Below are positions 1 through 22,925 of a DNA stretch of 64,000 bases, one piece after another. The translations under genes were made by a program, and so were the position numbers. Under the pieces are notes generated by a model that was given only the letters and a program-made list of their open reading frames with translations, had not been told where the DNA came from and did not search any database. Location: contig NC_056538.1 of the NCBI RefSeq assembly GCF_910596095.1, forward strand, positions 20,446,501 to 20,510,500, written 5' to 3'. Positions within the stretch are counted from its first letter, which is position 1. Every line of letters starts with the position of its first letter. The DNA comes from Thunnus maccoyii (taxonomy: Eukaryota > Chordata > Actinopteri > Scombriformes > Scombridae).

Positions 1-306
1 TTCAACGTTACAGTCTTGTTAGTGCCCACATCCCTCTTTTTGTTACTATACTTCCACTCCAGCTCAACAGGGAAACACAAAAATGGAATTTGATGCTAAA
101 AAGATTGTAAATGTGGCAGATATCCACTTGATGTGACTAACTCAGACTGCTGAAGCCTCATATAAGTTTATGATAAATGTTTAAATGCACAAAATGACTG
201 TGTGCACACTGTGAATTTTAGCCTCTGTCACATACGTTGAAAGCACATTTGAAGGAGATCTTTAACAGCCAGTATGAACAAGAGGAATGATTACAGTGAG
301 GAAAAG
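1..306. repeat. Foldback element family A, copy 1 (cut by window edge)
   Basis: Closely similar to copies at 28658-29176, 30018-30517, 52331-52785 and 54558-55175. Shared marks are a segment around ACAGTCTT, a stretch with CCACTCCAGCTCAACAGGGAAACAC-like sequence, and the pair CCTCATATAAG / GTATGAACA. Similarity stops after GAGGAAAA near 306. It lies in a gfm1 intron. Confidence 0.75.
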
Positions 307-11675
<11,369 letters not shown>

Positions 11676-12385
11676 AAACTGTCAAACTGTAAACTGGACT
11701 CTGACATGACCACCGTCCCTCATCTTGACACACGTTTTTTTTCTGCCCATCTTCTGTCATGGTTTTGCAATAAGTCTGTAATTTGGAGAGCTATTCCAAA
11801 TTTTTACATTGTAGATAATTTTGTAGTGTAACCTCCTCCCTTATTGTCCGACCCCTGTGGAAAACATATTTATTACCTTGATTTTAGTGCTATTTGACCT
11901 CTATGCTCTGTAGCCACACAAAAAAATGGTGATTAGAGTGAAAACGTACAGCAAGCTCAGTGTTTTGACTTGAGCTGATAATGGCTTTTGTACTATGTAC
12001 AGAATGGTCTTGTAACAATGACTTCAACAAAGATTATATTATCTGTTATTTTTTAGTGTGTAGTTCTTTTCCTGTGCAGATCATTAATTTCTCACATAAT
12101 CTGAAACACTTGATAAGTGGATTAGTGTTTCCTCTCACCTCTCCAAAGATCTTAGATCCCTTCACCGTCCGTGGGACGCTGTTGGGATGAGCTGACACAT
12201 CTGTCGAGTCAGCTTCGGGTCTGATCGTAACGCTGGGGCTCCCAGTTACCGCAGTTAACACAGCCAGAACAATGACGATCCTCATTATAGTGTGCCGTAA
12301 AACACAGATGCTAGAGAAAAGGAAAGCGGAGACCACTTCTGTCAAAGAGTGCATGCAGGGAAATGACCCTCCTGCCAGTGTGGAG

Positions 12386-12393
12386 TTATATAA
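12386..12393 (-). promoter_or_regulatory. TATA-like box of the latexin-family gene
   Basis: TTATATAA (palindromic) lies about 100 nt upstream of the chosen ATG at 12285, on the minus strand. A start site about 30 nt downstream would give a 5' UTR of roughly 70 nt and would leave the ATG at 12354 at or before the cap. Position and match are seen; promoter function is inferred. Confidence 0.45.
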
Positions 12394-13724
12394 CAGAGGA
12401 GGAGGAGGAGGGGAGGGGAAGCAAAGAGAAGAGGCTGTCCAGATCCTGCTGTCTTCCTGGCATGATCTGTTTATTATTTTCTCTCTTTAACTAAACAAAC
12501 TGCTCCACTTTATCTGGTTCTGTTCTTCATTTGCTCTCATGCAACTCACTTAAGCTGTCAGACGCTAAATGTTTCAACACCATCCACGAGAGGAACTGAT
12601 TCGTTTAGGAATAGTTATCCCATTAGAGCTGCTGCTAGCGAAGCAGGTGTGATTAATATGTGAGCTTGATGGGTTGCAGCCTCTCCCGGTCCTCGGAGAT
12701 TAAATGCAGGGGGAGCAGGACGTTCACGGAGCCAAATTCAACACGTCCTGGCAATTAAAACACAAAATCTACACAGTAAAGCATTTAAGATTATGCTGGA
12801 TGTTTAAGTTACGCAACACCAAGAGAACATTCTGAAAAGTAGGTTCATCACAAGGTCATCAGACCACAATATATTCATACAGGAAATACTGCACTGCCAC
12901 CAGTTCATAAAAATCTTCAGAGATCATAGACCAAAGACTGAGCCACTGAGTTTAATTCTGCTCTGCTCTGTTTTTTATTATTATTTTATGTTTGGTCGAT
13001 GAAGCTTGAATCAGATTTTTTTTCAGAACTTTTTCTTTTGACTAAACAGGACAATCAAGTAGAAAAACACCAGACTTTTCTTGACCTTGGAAACAGAAGA
13101 AACAATCATCACAAGTTCATCAGTAGCTGTCTTGGAGCTTTCAACTCTATTAGATCATGATGCGACCAAAAGCTCCAAAACAGCTATTAATGGACCTTGT
13201 GGTGAGATTGTTTTCGTCAGTCGTCATTCTCCTTGTTTAGTCTGGAGACACTGGCTGAAATTAAAACTGATGATTATGAAATGTGTAAAGCATTATTACA
13301 CTCTCAGACCAAAACCCTTAAATCCAGAGTCATAATTCTGACTGATATTATACTCTAGCTTCTGTTTTCTGTTTTTTCTGATCGCTGTTTGAATCACCAC
13401 TAGCCAGAAAATACTCAAGGAAAATGTCAAGGGTCGGGAAAACTTTAATGACACTTAATGTGCTCTACAAAATCAAAAATTGTCAAGTGAGCAACATCAA
13501 AACAAAAAGGCCACATACTGAACTGAAATCATTACTGAGTCACACAGTGTTGCAGATAATGTAAATGTATCCACCGTGTAAAACTACAAAAATCACATCA
13601 CTCATAGGAACAATCAGTCTTGTCAATAAGAGGTACAATATTCTATAAAACATGGATGGACTTGGATGGAAAACTTCATTTTAAGAGGCATTAAACCTCT
13701 TGATGCAAGATTTAAAAACTACAT
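12394..13724. other. Intergenic stretch between latexin-family promoter and neu3 3' end
   Basis: No convincing exon. The left end has a GGAGGAGGAGG-type purine run next to the latexin-family promoter. A minus-strand AATAAA near 12973-12978 could end a long neu3 3' UTR. Otherwise nothing recognisable. Confidence 0.4.
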
Positions 13725-16700
13725 TTAAGAGACAGAGCACAGCTCACTCAGCTTGCTCTTCTTCCTCCTCTTCTTCACGTGAACACATGTTTTTTGAGCA
13801 TCGTGTTTACTCGTACACCCCCGGCCCGTCTTAAGCACTTGATTGTGATTCTGCTGTCTTTTATATTCACCACCATCCCTTCTAAGCTGCCCCTCCCGCG
13901 GCAGATTATCAATAAGCTCGTAGAGGGTGAAGATGCTAAAGCAGATTTCGTCGTAGGCTGTTCTGGTGCCACATTCAAACAGGCAGGCGAAGGCCACAGC
14001 GGGTGGGGTTCCAGGTGAGGGTGGCAGCTCCAGGTAGGCCAGGTCTGAGTAGGCACTGGGACCCTCATAGATCACCCAGGGGCCGCGCCAGCTGTCTGGA
14101 TCCCGGGGAAATAAGCTGAGAAACACGCCTAGATCCTTGCGTGCACTGGTCCATGTTGGGTGGGAATACACCACCCAGGTAGGAGTAAGGAAATCGGGAG
14201 GGGCACTTTGATTGGGTGCCGAGGGGCTGGTGGAGACAGGGGTGATGTTTGGGAAGGGAGAGGTGGTGTGATTTGAGTGAGCCATGCAGGGTGTCCAGTG
14301 TTTGGAGCGGTGTGTAGGTTGGTGTAAGTGATGGTTAAGACTTTGACATACATGTAACGGAGCTGGAAATCCCACAATGCTACCATGACAACCATTTCGA
14401 GGCTCAACCAGCCGCTGCACCAGCTGCCCCTCCTGAAATACTGCTCCGTCGTCCAGACTGAGTGCCTGCACCCTGTAGCCGAGCGGGCTGCGGGCATTAC
14501 AGTACAAGACATTTGTCCCATCCTCTTCATCCACAGACACCATCTGACACTCCACGCTCTCTGGGCCCGGCACCGGCTCCCCAAAACGCCAGGTCTGCCC
14601 ATGGGTGTCACTGTGGAAGCAGAAGCTATGAGGAGTGGTCTGGCAGAGCTGTCCGAAGCACTCTTTGCACTCGATGTGATAAGCGTAGGCGGGAATCAGC
14701 AGACGTCCTGATTTCAGCTGGATGCCGTGGCCTGGACCGAGGGCAAAGGTGGCCCATTCTGCAAGGAAGGAGGAGAAAGTAACTCATGAGGTGAAATGGT
14801 ACTGATGAAACAACAGGTAAAGGGAAAATGCACCCCAAAATACAATAGAATTCATGTTATAAAATTGCACAGCTCAGTTTTAATTTGTTGATTTGATTAT
14901 GTTTCTCAAATCTGAACAGCAGAGAGTAAAGACTTTTGTAATGGTGTATTATAGAACAACCTTTTTTGCTTGTGATGAAGCCACATCACAGGTTGCATGT
15001 CTGTTCAATGGAAGAAAGGTTTTCCTTCTCAGATTGTTTTGTTTAAAACATTTTTAGAGGTAAAACTATACAGTATTTCAAAAGGAGAAAGCAAAAAATG
15101 GGAGAAAAAGTCCCCCCAAAAAATCCTAATTTAGTGCAGCAGAATTTTTTTTCTAAAACTTGCTACACACTGAAAATCATGACATGCAGGTATAAAAGGA
15201 GTCGAGTAGATTATAACAAGCTTTAGTTTGGGTAAGTTACCCAACAGTAAAATAGAAAATAACAGTAAGCGACCCCTTGTCTTGAGTGGCATTCTGGGTA
15301 ACATTAACCCAGTATAGCATTGGTGCTATATTGACCCAGTGATTTTTAGTGTGTGTTTATAACCATGTTATCACCCGGCAACCCCTTCTGGAGGACCCAA
15401 CCTCATGTTAGGAACCAGGAGACAGATCCTGTCAATGCTCCATGAGTACAGGATACTGGATCAAGTCCCATGACAGCATTTTCAGATTTACAGTATTCAC
15501 ATAAAACTTTCTGGATGTAATATCTCAAATAAAAAGTGTCATAATCTTAAGTCTTGATTCTCTCATTTCCAGCTTAGACAGAAAGAATAACAGAGGTAGA
15601 TTTTCCCTTTACGTCTCTTCTCCTGACCTTTGATGGTGTCTCCTATGACCCTCTTGGTGAGGTCAGTGACAGGACTCCAGGTGTCTCCATTGTCGGTGCT
15701 GGAGACGTAGCAGAGGCGGGTTACATTCTTCCCTGTCACCAGCTGATAGGACTCTGAGGTGTGGCCCAGAACAGCAATAAAGAACAGGAAGAGAGTGCCT
15801 GTGAACTCATCATACACCGGGCACGGGTTCATGGAGCGATGGCCCGGCAGGAAAGCAGCGCCCAGAACACGCATGTCCTCCCACTGGAGCAGCAAGAGGA
15901 AGACGGAGAAGAGATTAGAAAGGATTTTTGAGAAACAAGGTAGAACAAGAGAAAGACAAACCAGTGAGCAAAAGAAAAACGTCTGTAGCATTTACCTTAA
16001 AGGATCAGTTCAACCAAATTACAAAACTCATATTTGCTCTGGTGGTATCTATCCATGCAGATCATTTAGGTTTTGACCAAATAATCTTAATTTAAAGTCC
16101 ACTCACTAGCTTTTCCCCAGAGCTTTCAACTGCATCTAACAGTCTTCTGAAGGTCTGAAGCTGAAGAATTAGCTTTCACATTTCACATTTCAAAATGTTT
16201 TTCTTATGTATTTCTTTCACCACTATTACAATGTTGTTATTATTGTTATTTTATAATGGGGCGGCTGTGGCTCAGGAGGTAGAGCGGGTCATCCACTAAC
16301 CAGATGATCAGCTGTTAGATCCCCAGCCCCTCCAGTCCACATGTCAAAGTGTCTTTGGGCAAGATACTGAACCCCATATTGCTCCCAAAGGCTGTGCCAT
16401 CGGTGTATAAATGTGTGTGAATGATTAGAAACTCCTCCTGATGAGCAGGCACCTTGCATGACAGCCTCTGCCATCAGTGTATGAATGTGACTGTGAATGT
16501 GCAGTAAGAACACCAAAATACTCTGTTTTCCCGAGGATGTGGTCTCTGATATGACAGAAAGAATCCTACATTTCATGGCTGCACACCCTTACTGTGAAAA
16601 ACATCCTTGTGCACATAGGGGCCAATGATGTTGTGAAAGAACGGTCTGAAGTACTGAAACAAGGCTCTTTGAATGCTGAGGTGTTTGTCAGTGGTCCTCT

Positions 16701-19378
16701 CAGCCCTGCCTGAGCAGAGCTTTAATCACAAGAGACATCAGAGCCAAGAGGAAGAATCTCTACCCCTCATACCTTCTTCACCCCCCGCCCCCCTTGGTCA
16801 CCCTCCTCTCCAGTCACACTTTCTCCCTCCTCCACCCTCTAGGAGTTCACTGACCAGAAGAAAAAGCTTTTCACTGCTCACTCCCCACCCTACTCCCATT
16901 TTCTCTCCTCTAAACCCCCTCTTGGCATCCACCTCCACCGCTGGCTTTAAGTCCTCAGCCAGTTTTGACACATTCATCACATTTATGGCGCCTGCATTCA
17001 GAATCCATTCCTCAGCAGCAACAGCCTGTCGCAAAAAACTGGGGCAGACTAAATTTAGCTTTATTAAATGTCAGATCTTTGGCAGGAAAAACATTTTTAA
17101 TCAATGATTTTATCATCAAGCACAATCTTGATTTTATATTTTTAACTAAAACTCGGTTACACCAAGATAACAGTGCCGCTGTTCTTATCGCGTCAACCCC
17201 TCCCAACTTCAGTTTTATGAGTGAAGAGAGAGTGCATAAGAGAGGAGATGGAGTTGCCAGTTTTTTTAAAGATTCCCTTCAATGCAAACAGATATCTTAT
17301 GGAAATTTTGCTTCTTTTAAATATGTGGCTCCTCAGCTGAATTCCTCTTCGCCAGCTATGCTCATAAATATCTACAAGCCAACTAAATACTGTGCAACAT
17401 TTTTTGATGACTTTGCTGAACTGCTGTCTACAATCTGTACTGACTTGACTGTGTAGTTATTGTTTGTGATTTTAACATCCATGTTGACAAACCCCAGGAC
17501 AGAGTGTGTGTTCTTGATAACTAAGGACTGACTCAGCATGTGATGGAGCCCACACACACAACAAGGGGCACACTCTGGACTTAATCACCTCTAAGGGCCT
17601 GAACATTTCCAACAGTGTGGTGACTGATGTTGCTCTCTCTGATCATTCCTGTGTTTTCTTTGAGAGTACTATCTCTATCTGTGCACACAAATGTTCAAAC
17701 AGAAGTAGTGACAAAAAGATATATCACTGAAAACACCAGTGAAACATTTATTCAGGCTTTCTCTTCCACACCTGCTCTCTCTTGGGTCTCAGTCAATGAG
17801 CTTGTAGATAATTTCAATTTTAAAATCATAAATGTTATTGATGCCATCGCACCCACTAAGGTGAAGTTTGTCTCTCCATGGAGAAATACCACGCTGGTCA
17901 GAATAAAAAAAAGAGAGTGTCTAAAAGCTGAGCGCAGGTGGCGATAAATAAATCTCCAGGTTCATTATGACATCTATAAAGAGACACTTTGTATTTATCA
18001 TTTGGAAGTGAGAAATGCAAGCGGTCTTTCATCACCAAAAACAATAATAATGCACGTGCCTTGTTTGCTGCTGTCAACAGGCTAAACAAACCCTCCTGTG
18101 TCAGTAGCCTCTGAACTTCTATCTACCAGGGCCTGCAATGAATTTGCCTCCTTCTTCACTGACAAAATTCAGAAAATTAGACAAGCAGTCAGTGCCTCCA
18201 TATCAGGTGCAGCATATGTTTTGTCCCTGTGTGTCCACTTAAAATCAGTTCCAGTCCAAGCAGGAGAATAACAAACAATGCCTTGTCACCCAGAACAACC
18301 AACCCAGATATGCCAATTGCCTTTGTTCGGGAAGGGGAACAAAGACAACAGAAGATTCCACCAATTTCCAATTTAATTGTATTTAAATGTCTTTTTATAT
18401 TGCCTTGTGTTGCTTTTACATTCTGTCTTCATGCTTTTTAAGTTTTTTGTAAAGCACTTTGAACTTCCTTGTTGTTGAAATGTGTTATACAAATAAGCTG
18501 CCTTGGCTTGAATGTGTGAATGTGGCATGTAGTGTAAAGCGCTTTGAGTACTCAGAAGACTAGAAAGGTGTTATATAAATGCAGCCCATCTACCGTTCTA
18601 TTGATATGTATATACTTTTTTCATCTGCAGCCTTTCTAACATGACTTTATCTTGGTATTAGTGGTAACACCTTGTTTTAAGTCCCCCTACTTAGCATTTA
18701 TAAGCAGTAAGTGTTTATTAATGTACAGTATTTATCAGCAATTATAACTTCTTCTAGGAAGACACATGTCATATTATTACAACTGTGTTTTACTATATTA
18801 TCATCCATTGTCTGTTTATACACCAGGCTGCACATATGAGTGCCCACAGGAGGAGTTATAGTTGTGACATACATTAATAAACACTTATATCTGCTTACAA
18901 CTACAATTATGCTATGCTATAAATAATTCATTAACTGTATAAATAGTACAGTGCTTATAAATGCCAAATAATGGAGACTTAAAGTGAAGTATCACCCATT
19001 AAGATTCATTATGAGCCATTAAAATGTGTATTTATGTACTGATCTTCAGTCAGTAACTTAAACTGTGAGCCATAAAGTACTTTATAACTACTCTACACTC
19101 AAGTAGCTTTTGTTTCTATTGGTGAAATACGTATCTGTCAAGTGACAAAGGGTCCAAACCCAGTGGGCAGCACTGACCTCCACATAGTTCCTGTAGAAAG
19201 TGCCTTTCCTCATGACCAGCAGGTGAGCCTGAGAGTCAGAGGGGCTGAGTCTCTCCTCACAGAAAGCCAGGAAGCAGCTGGAGCGGGACAGGTAGAGCAG
19301 TGCCGGGACTCTGTACGTCACTCCGTTGGGCTCCTTGTGGAAAAGTACTGACCTCGCTGGGAAATAGGGCGACCTCAT
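13725..19378 (-). CDS. neu3: Sialidase, NEU3-type (plasma-membrane ganglioside sialidase family)
   Basis: Removes terminal sialic acid, with gangliosides the known NEU3 substrates. Exons in gene order: 19378-19178, 15883-15628, 14758-13725 (stop); in frame, 496 residues. Exon 1 has the sialidase arginine motif as YRVP (residues 22-25), plus R43 and D48 at the usual active-site spacing. Asp-boxes are STDNGDTW (exon 2) and SDTHGQTW (exon 3). The near-C-terminal YSDL supplies the likely catalytic tyrosine, followed by CLFECGT. There is no signal peptide, as in other cytosol-facing NEU3/NEU2 proteins. It is longer than mammalian NEU3 (about 430) because of a Ser/Pro/Thr-rich, histidine-containing insert after the CHGSIVGF segment and a basic tail (KKRRKKSK). 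Fish carry several neu3 copies, so exact orthology is not settled. Intron 1 (15884-19177) holds nested retroelements. Confidence 0.92.
14759..15627 (-). other. neu3 intron 2
   Basis: AT-rich intron between good minus-strand donor (AAAG|GTCAGG) and acceptor (CTTGCAG). No exon or repeat family was recognised in it. Confidence 0.5.
15995..16220. repeat. Probable inverted-repeat transposon fragment
   Basis: Starts with TTAAAGGATCAGTTCA, a terminus style common in short fish elements, and continues with an AACTCATATTTGCTC stretch. The far end was not located. It is not shared with other copies in this window. Confidence 0.35.
16258..18595 (+). mobile_element. tRNA-derived SINE, copy 1, split by a LINE
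   Basis: Left part 16258-16501, right part 18511-18595. The head has a pol III A-box-like TGGCTCAGGAGGTAGAGC and a B-box-like GTTAGATCCCC. The tail has AAAGCGCTTTGAGTACTCAG and GTTATATAAATGCAG. A second copy lies on the other strand at 26640-27532. The split is marked by AATGTG at both edges of the inserted LINE. Confidence 0.75.
16502..18510 (+). mobile_element. Decayed L2-like LINE (ORF1 esterase relic, endonuclease and 3' tail)
   Basis: Flanked by AATGTG (16496-16501 and 18511-18516), so it inserted into the SINE. Near 16612-16629 a frame reads HIGAND, the GxND block of SGNH esterases found in some CR1/L2 ORF1 proteins. Frame 16965-17456 reads as an apurinic-type endonuclease (LNVRSLAGKTFLINDFI, then FLTKTRL) and later carries NIYKPTKY. 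The expected glutamate of the TETW-type motif is lysine here. A further piece ends SPWRN / ECLKAERRWR (17821-17947). The 3' end has the L2-style ATACAAATAAGCTGCCTTG tail. Most of the reverse transcriptase is deleted and stops are frequent, so the element is dead. Confidence 0.8.
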
Positions 19379-19943
19379 ACTCTCTCTGGTGTGTCTTGTG
19401 TTTTCTGAGTAACTGCAAATCCTCTGAAGAGATGCTGCCTCAGAGTCTGGTTAAAAATAGTGAAAGTAATTGCAGTCATCATCCCACTAAATGATCTTTG
19501 GAAAAAGTGCAATTTCAGAAGACGGTAAATCATCTGTTACTAATGTGAATTCTGTTTGTTATCTGATCCATCGCACAATTATTTTGCCTGCTCCTGGAGC
19601 CCCAATTAAAGTCTTCAAGCCAAACATTCAGTCGGGTGATGCAATTAATTTTCTTTTTTAGTCTTTTCTTTACACATTCAAAAGCCTCACATACATTTTT
19701 AATTCAAACACAATATCCTAAAGATGAATCTAACCCTCAACTTAAACTTCAGTCGTTGCAATAGTAACACACTTGATTTTAAGTCATGAAAATAAAACCT
19801 CTTACTCAGTATTACTGCCAAAAACTACTTGCTGACAAATTCACACATCTTTTAGCAACTACGGTAGCACAGCTAAAACACATCCATCTGCTTATGTTTC
19901 TATGTAACATCATGAAGAGGAAGTAGTATCAAACGCAGGGTAC

Positions 19944-20200
19944 TTACATGTACAGTGCTCTGTGAGAACTGCCGCTGCTTTGTGAGAACATACAGTATGT
20001 GTCAGCATTTGAACGTGGGGTTTGACAGTGTAATGAGTGTTGTGTAGTCGGTTTGTGTGTTTTCCTGGTGAGGGTCTGAAAGCTATGGCCTCTCCTCTCT
20101 GTTCTCCATTCAGTGAGGCAGTGTGGCATGCTGCTCACTGACCCAGAAATGGACCACACTCATCAGATCTACAGCTTTGGATGAATCAGCGAGGGAGAAG
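19944..20200 (-). promoter_or_regulatory. Candidate 5' noncoding exon of neu3
   Basis: On the minus strand, sequence ends in CAT|GTAAGTACCC, a strong donor, at about 19948. It lies about 570 nt upstream of the neu3 start codon. There is an acceptor-like CTCTTCAG/TTTGCAG between it and the ATG. This is inference only; no TATA was found. Confidence 0.3.
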
Positions 20201-22231
20201 CCATTGTGGAAATAGAAGGCCGGGTGGGGGACACGCTGGACAGCGATTTGATGAGTGCTTTTCTTTTTCATTTTGTGCAAAGTGTCTTTGAATCATTGCT
20301 TTGCCGCTTAGCACCCACCTTGCTAACATTGTAATTTATGGTCTGTATTTATTATTGCTAATGATGTATTATTATGTTGATGAAGACTGATGATTGTATT
20401 ATTACTGTTATTGTTTATTATGTATTTTATTGAAACTGTTCTCTTTACCTTTATGTATTTTTTTCTGTGCAAAAACTTAATAAAGTATATTTAAAAAGTT
20501 ACATTTAAACACAGACCATTGCTACATTTGGCCTGTATTTTACACTTGATCTGTTCAAGACAATATCTAGTATTACATATGATATACTGTATATTATATT
20601 AGTGAACTGATTTAGTTTACAAATATATGTACATGGATTTCCATGATTTTTTTATGATTCCCAGGGAAATTGTATAAACACAGTTTTTATTAACTCTGAA
20701 AGAAAGCACATAAAATTATGCCCTGAACTTATCCTCACAGGCAGAATTTTCTCACAGCTTTGTGTCAACCAGCAACAGCCACTATCAAATAAATACTTTG
20801 AAATTTGAAATACAAGGACAAAGGTTAGAGTTTTCAGTTCGATTCAGTAAACTTTATTTTTTCCAGAGGAGCAATTACAATGGCAGGCATATAAAAATAC
20901 TACAAAAACATACTACAAAAATACACTAATACGATAAACACAATAAAACAATAAAAACATATACAAAAAGTGTTAACTGAAAGTGCATGGTTTGTTGGAG
21001 TCTAGGGTGGTGGAAGAGGAGTGTCGGGAAGTTAGATGCTAAGATTAAAGAGACAAACTGCCTCAGGAACAACTTATAACTTATATTAACTTATATATAA
21101 CTTAAAAAGTAATTTATATATCCTATATGTGACTTTAATATTTCATGTCATCACCTGGACCAGTTTGCCTGAGGATCTAACAGCAGCTGCTGGAAGTGTT
21201 GATATCTTTAACTTAAAAACTATAGCTTGGCTTTTGATTAAGAATGATTTATATATATTATTTACTTTATTTTTATTGACTTACACTTACTTACTGTTTA
21301 CATTTCATCTGTCTTATTATTGGCATGTCAGTCGTCTGTGAAACTTGCTTACCTGCATGAAAAGTGCCATACTGTACAGATAAAGTTTGACTGATTGTTT
21401 GATTATAAATCCGCCTGTCAGGCTGAACTGAGGGCAAGCTCCCAAAGTACCATTTTATGATGTCATCAATGAGCGACTCAGCCCCACATGGCAGCCTGTT
21501 GAAGTTTGACGGCCCTCGCTAAGGTAGAGTAATTCTCTGGTTGTGAGGTAATCAGTAATCCTACACCTCTGTTATAAATGATATTTAGTCGGCTTATTCA
21601 CACAAACATGATTATTAACGTAGTCACATCGTCAGCTGACCACGAGGTTGTTTCATGTTTGCGTTTATGCTAACAAATTAGCAGAGCTGAAGCCGAGACT
21701 GTGTGACTTTCTGGGTTCACGTTTTAATTTTCGACGTTATAATTAAATGTGTTTGCTGGGTAATTAAAATGCAGGATATTCTGTTTGCATGTGAGTGAAT
21801 TTCAGTCGAAAGACACAGAAAACCACTACGTATTGTAGCTCCTTCGCTACTTTAATGAGTCAATATTTAAGTAAAATTAAAAGTACGTAATTTCCACCAA
21901 ACTTTGTTCTTAAACTCGTAAATTTGATTGTTGATTTTGTTTTTTTGTTTTTTAAACATATAATTGATCACAAATACAGATTTGTTAGATTTCAATTAAT
22001 CTAATTATTCTGCAAGTATTGCTTTCGTTTCTAACATCTAACCATGTTTACCTGTTAAGTTTTAGGAATGTAAATACTGATGCCCTTTGATGTGCTTTAT
22101 AAATTCAGTTTACTTGCTTCTTGCTTGCACTTTATGAGGTACATCTACCTAAAACTAATATAACAGAGTCTAATACAACAGCTCTGTAATTAATTCTACC
22201 ATACTTACTTAATGTTTTAATGTCCAGTTTA
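20201..22231. other. Intergenic stretch between neu3 and wdr53
   Basis: No coding exon supported. At about 20835-21390 the minus strand looks like a LINE 3' end (CTCCTCTGGAAAAAATAAAG). Around 21500-21530 a CGCTAAG|GTAGAGT site could be the donor of a 5' noncoding wdr53 exon, because the wdr53 ATG follows a splice acceptor. The rest is AT-rich and unassigned. Confidence 0.35.
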
Positions 22232-22577
22232 CTGTAGAGCTGCAACGATTAGTTATTAATCGTTTAGTTGCCAACTAATAAATTAATCGCCGACTATTTT
22301 GATAATCGATTAATCATTTAGAGTCATTTTTAAAGAAAGAAAATGTCCAAATTCTCTGATTCCAGCTTCTCACATGTGAATATTTTCCGTTTTCTGTGAT
22401 AATAAACTGAATATCTTTTGGTTGTGGACAAGAGAAGACATTTGAGGACGTCACCTTGAGCTTTGGGAAACAGAGATCGAAATTTTTCACCATTTTATGG
22501 ACCGAACAACTCATCGATTAATCGAGAAAATAATTAACAGATTAATCTATAATGACCATAGTTAGTTGCAGCCCTAC
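22232..22577. repeat. Inverted-repeat element family B, full-length copy
   Basis: Termini TGTAGAGCTGCAACGATTAG and its near-inverse ending GTTGCAGCCCTAC. The interior has AATTCTCTGATTCCAGCTT and GGACGTCACCTTGAGC, both shared with 27795-28049. Another relative is at 35565-35935. Non-coding. Confidence 0.75.
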
Positions 22578-22925
22578 TGATAACTGAGTGCTGATGTTTT
22601 GTTCTCTTAATTTTATAGCTTTTACTTTATGTAAATACTTATCTCACCTTCTTCAATATGCCTGCAAAACACTTTTAACTTCTATTTTCCTTTCTATTGA
22701 AAAGCGCTTTATAAATGAAGTTTACTTGCTTCTTGCTTGCAAGAAAGGTGTATTAAAAGGTGCTAATTTAACATTATGTTTCTGTACGTCTTGAACTGCA
22801 TAAGACTGGAAATATGATAGGACTTTTGGCTACGATCTTTAAAATAGTAACCAGTTGATAACATACAACATAACAGAATAAGATACCACAAGCTCACACG
22901 TCCCTTCTCTCGTCTCAGGGTCAGC

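Noticed and set aside
12286-12354. Upstream in-frame ATG at 12354 as start of the latexin-family protein
   Set aside because: Poor start context, only about 30 nt from the TATA-like box, and it would place a second hydrophobic stretch before the signal peptide.
16258-16330. tRNA-like gene with A and B boxes
   Set aside because: The promoter boxes belong to a SINE present in two copies; no proper cloverleaf or acceptor stem was found.
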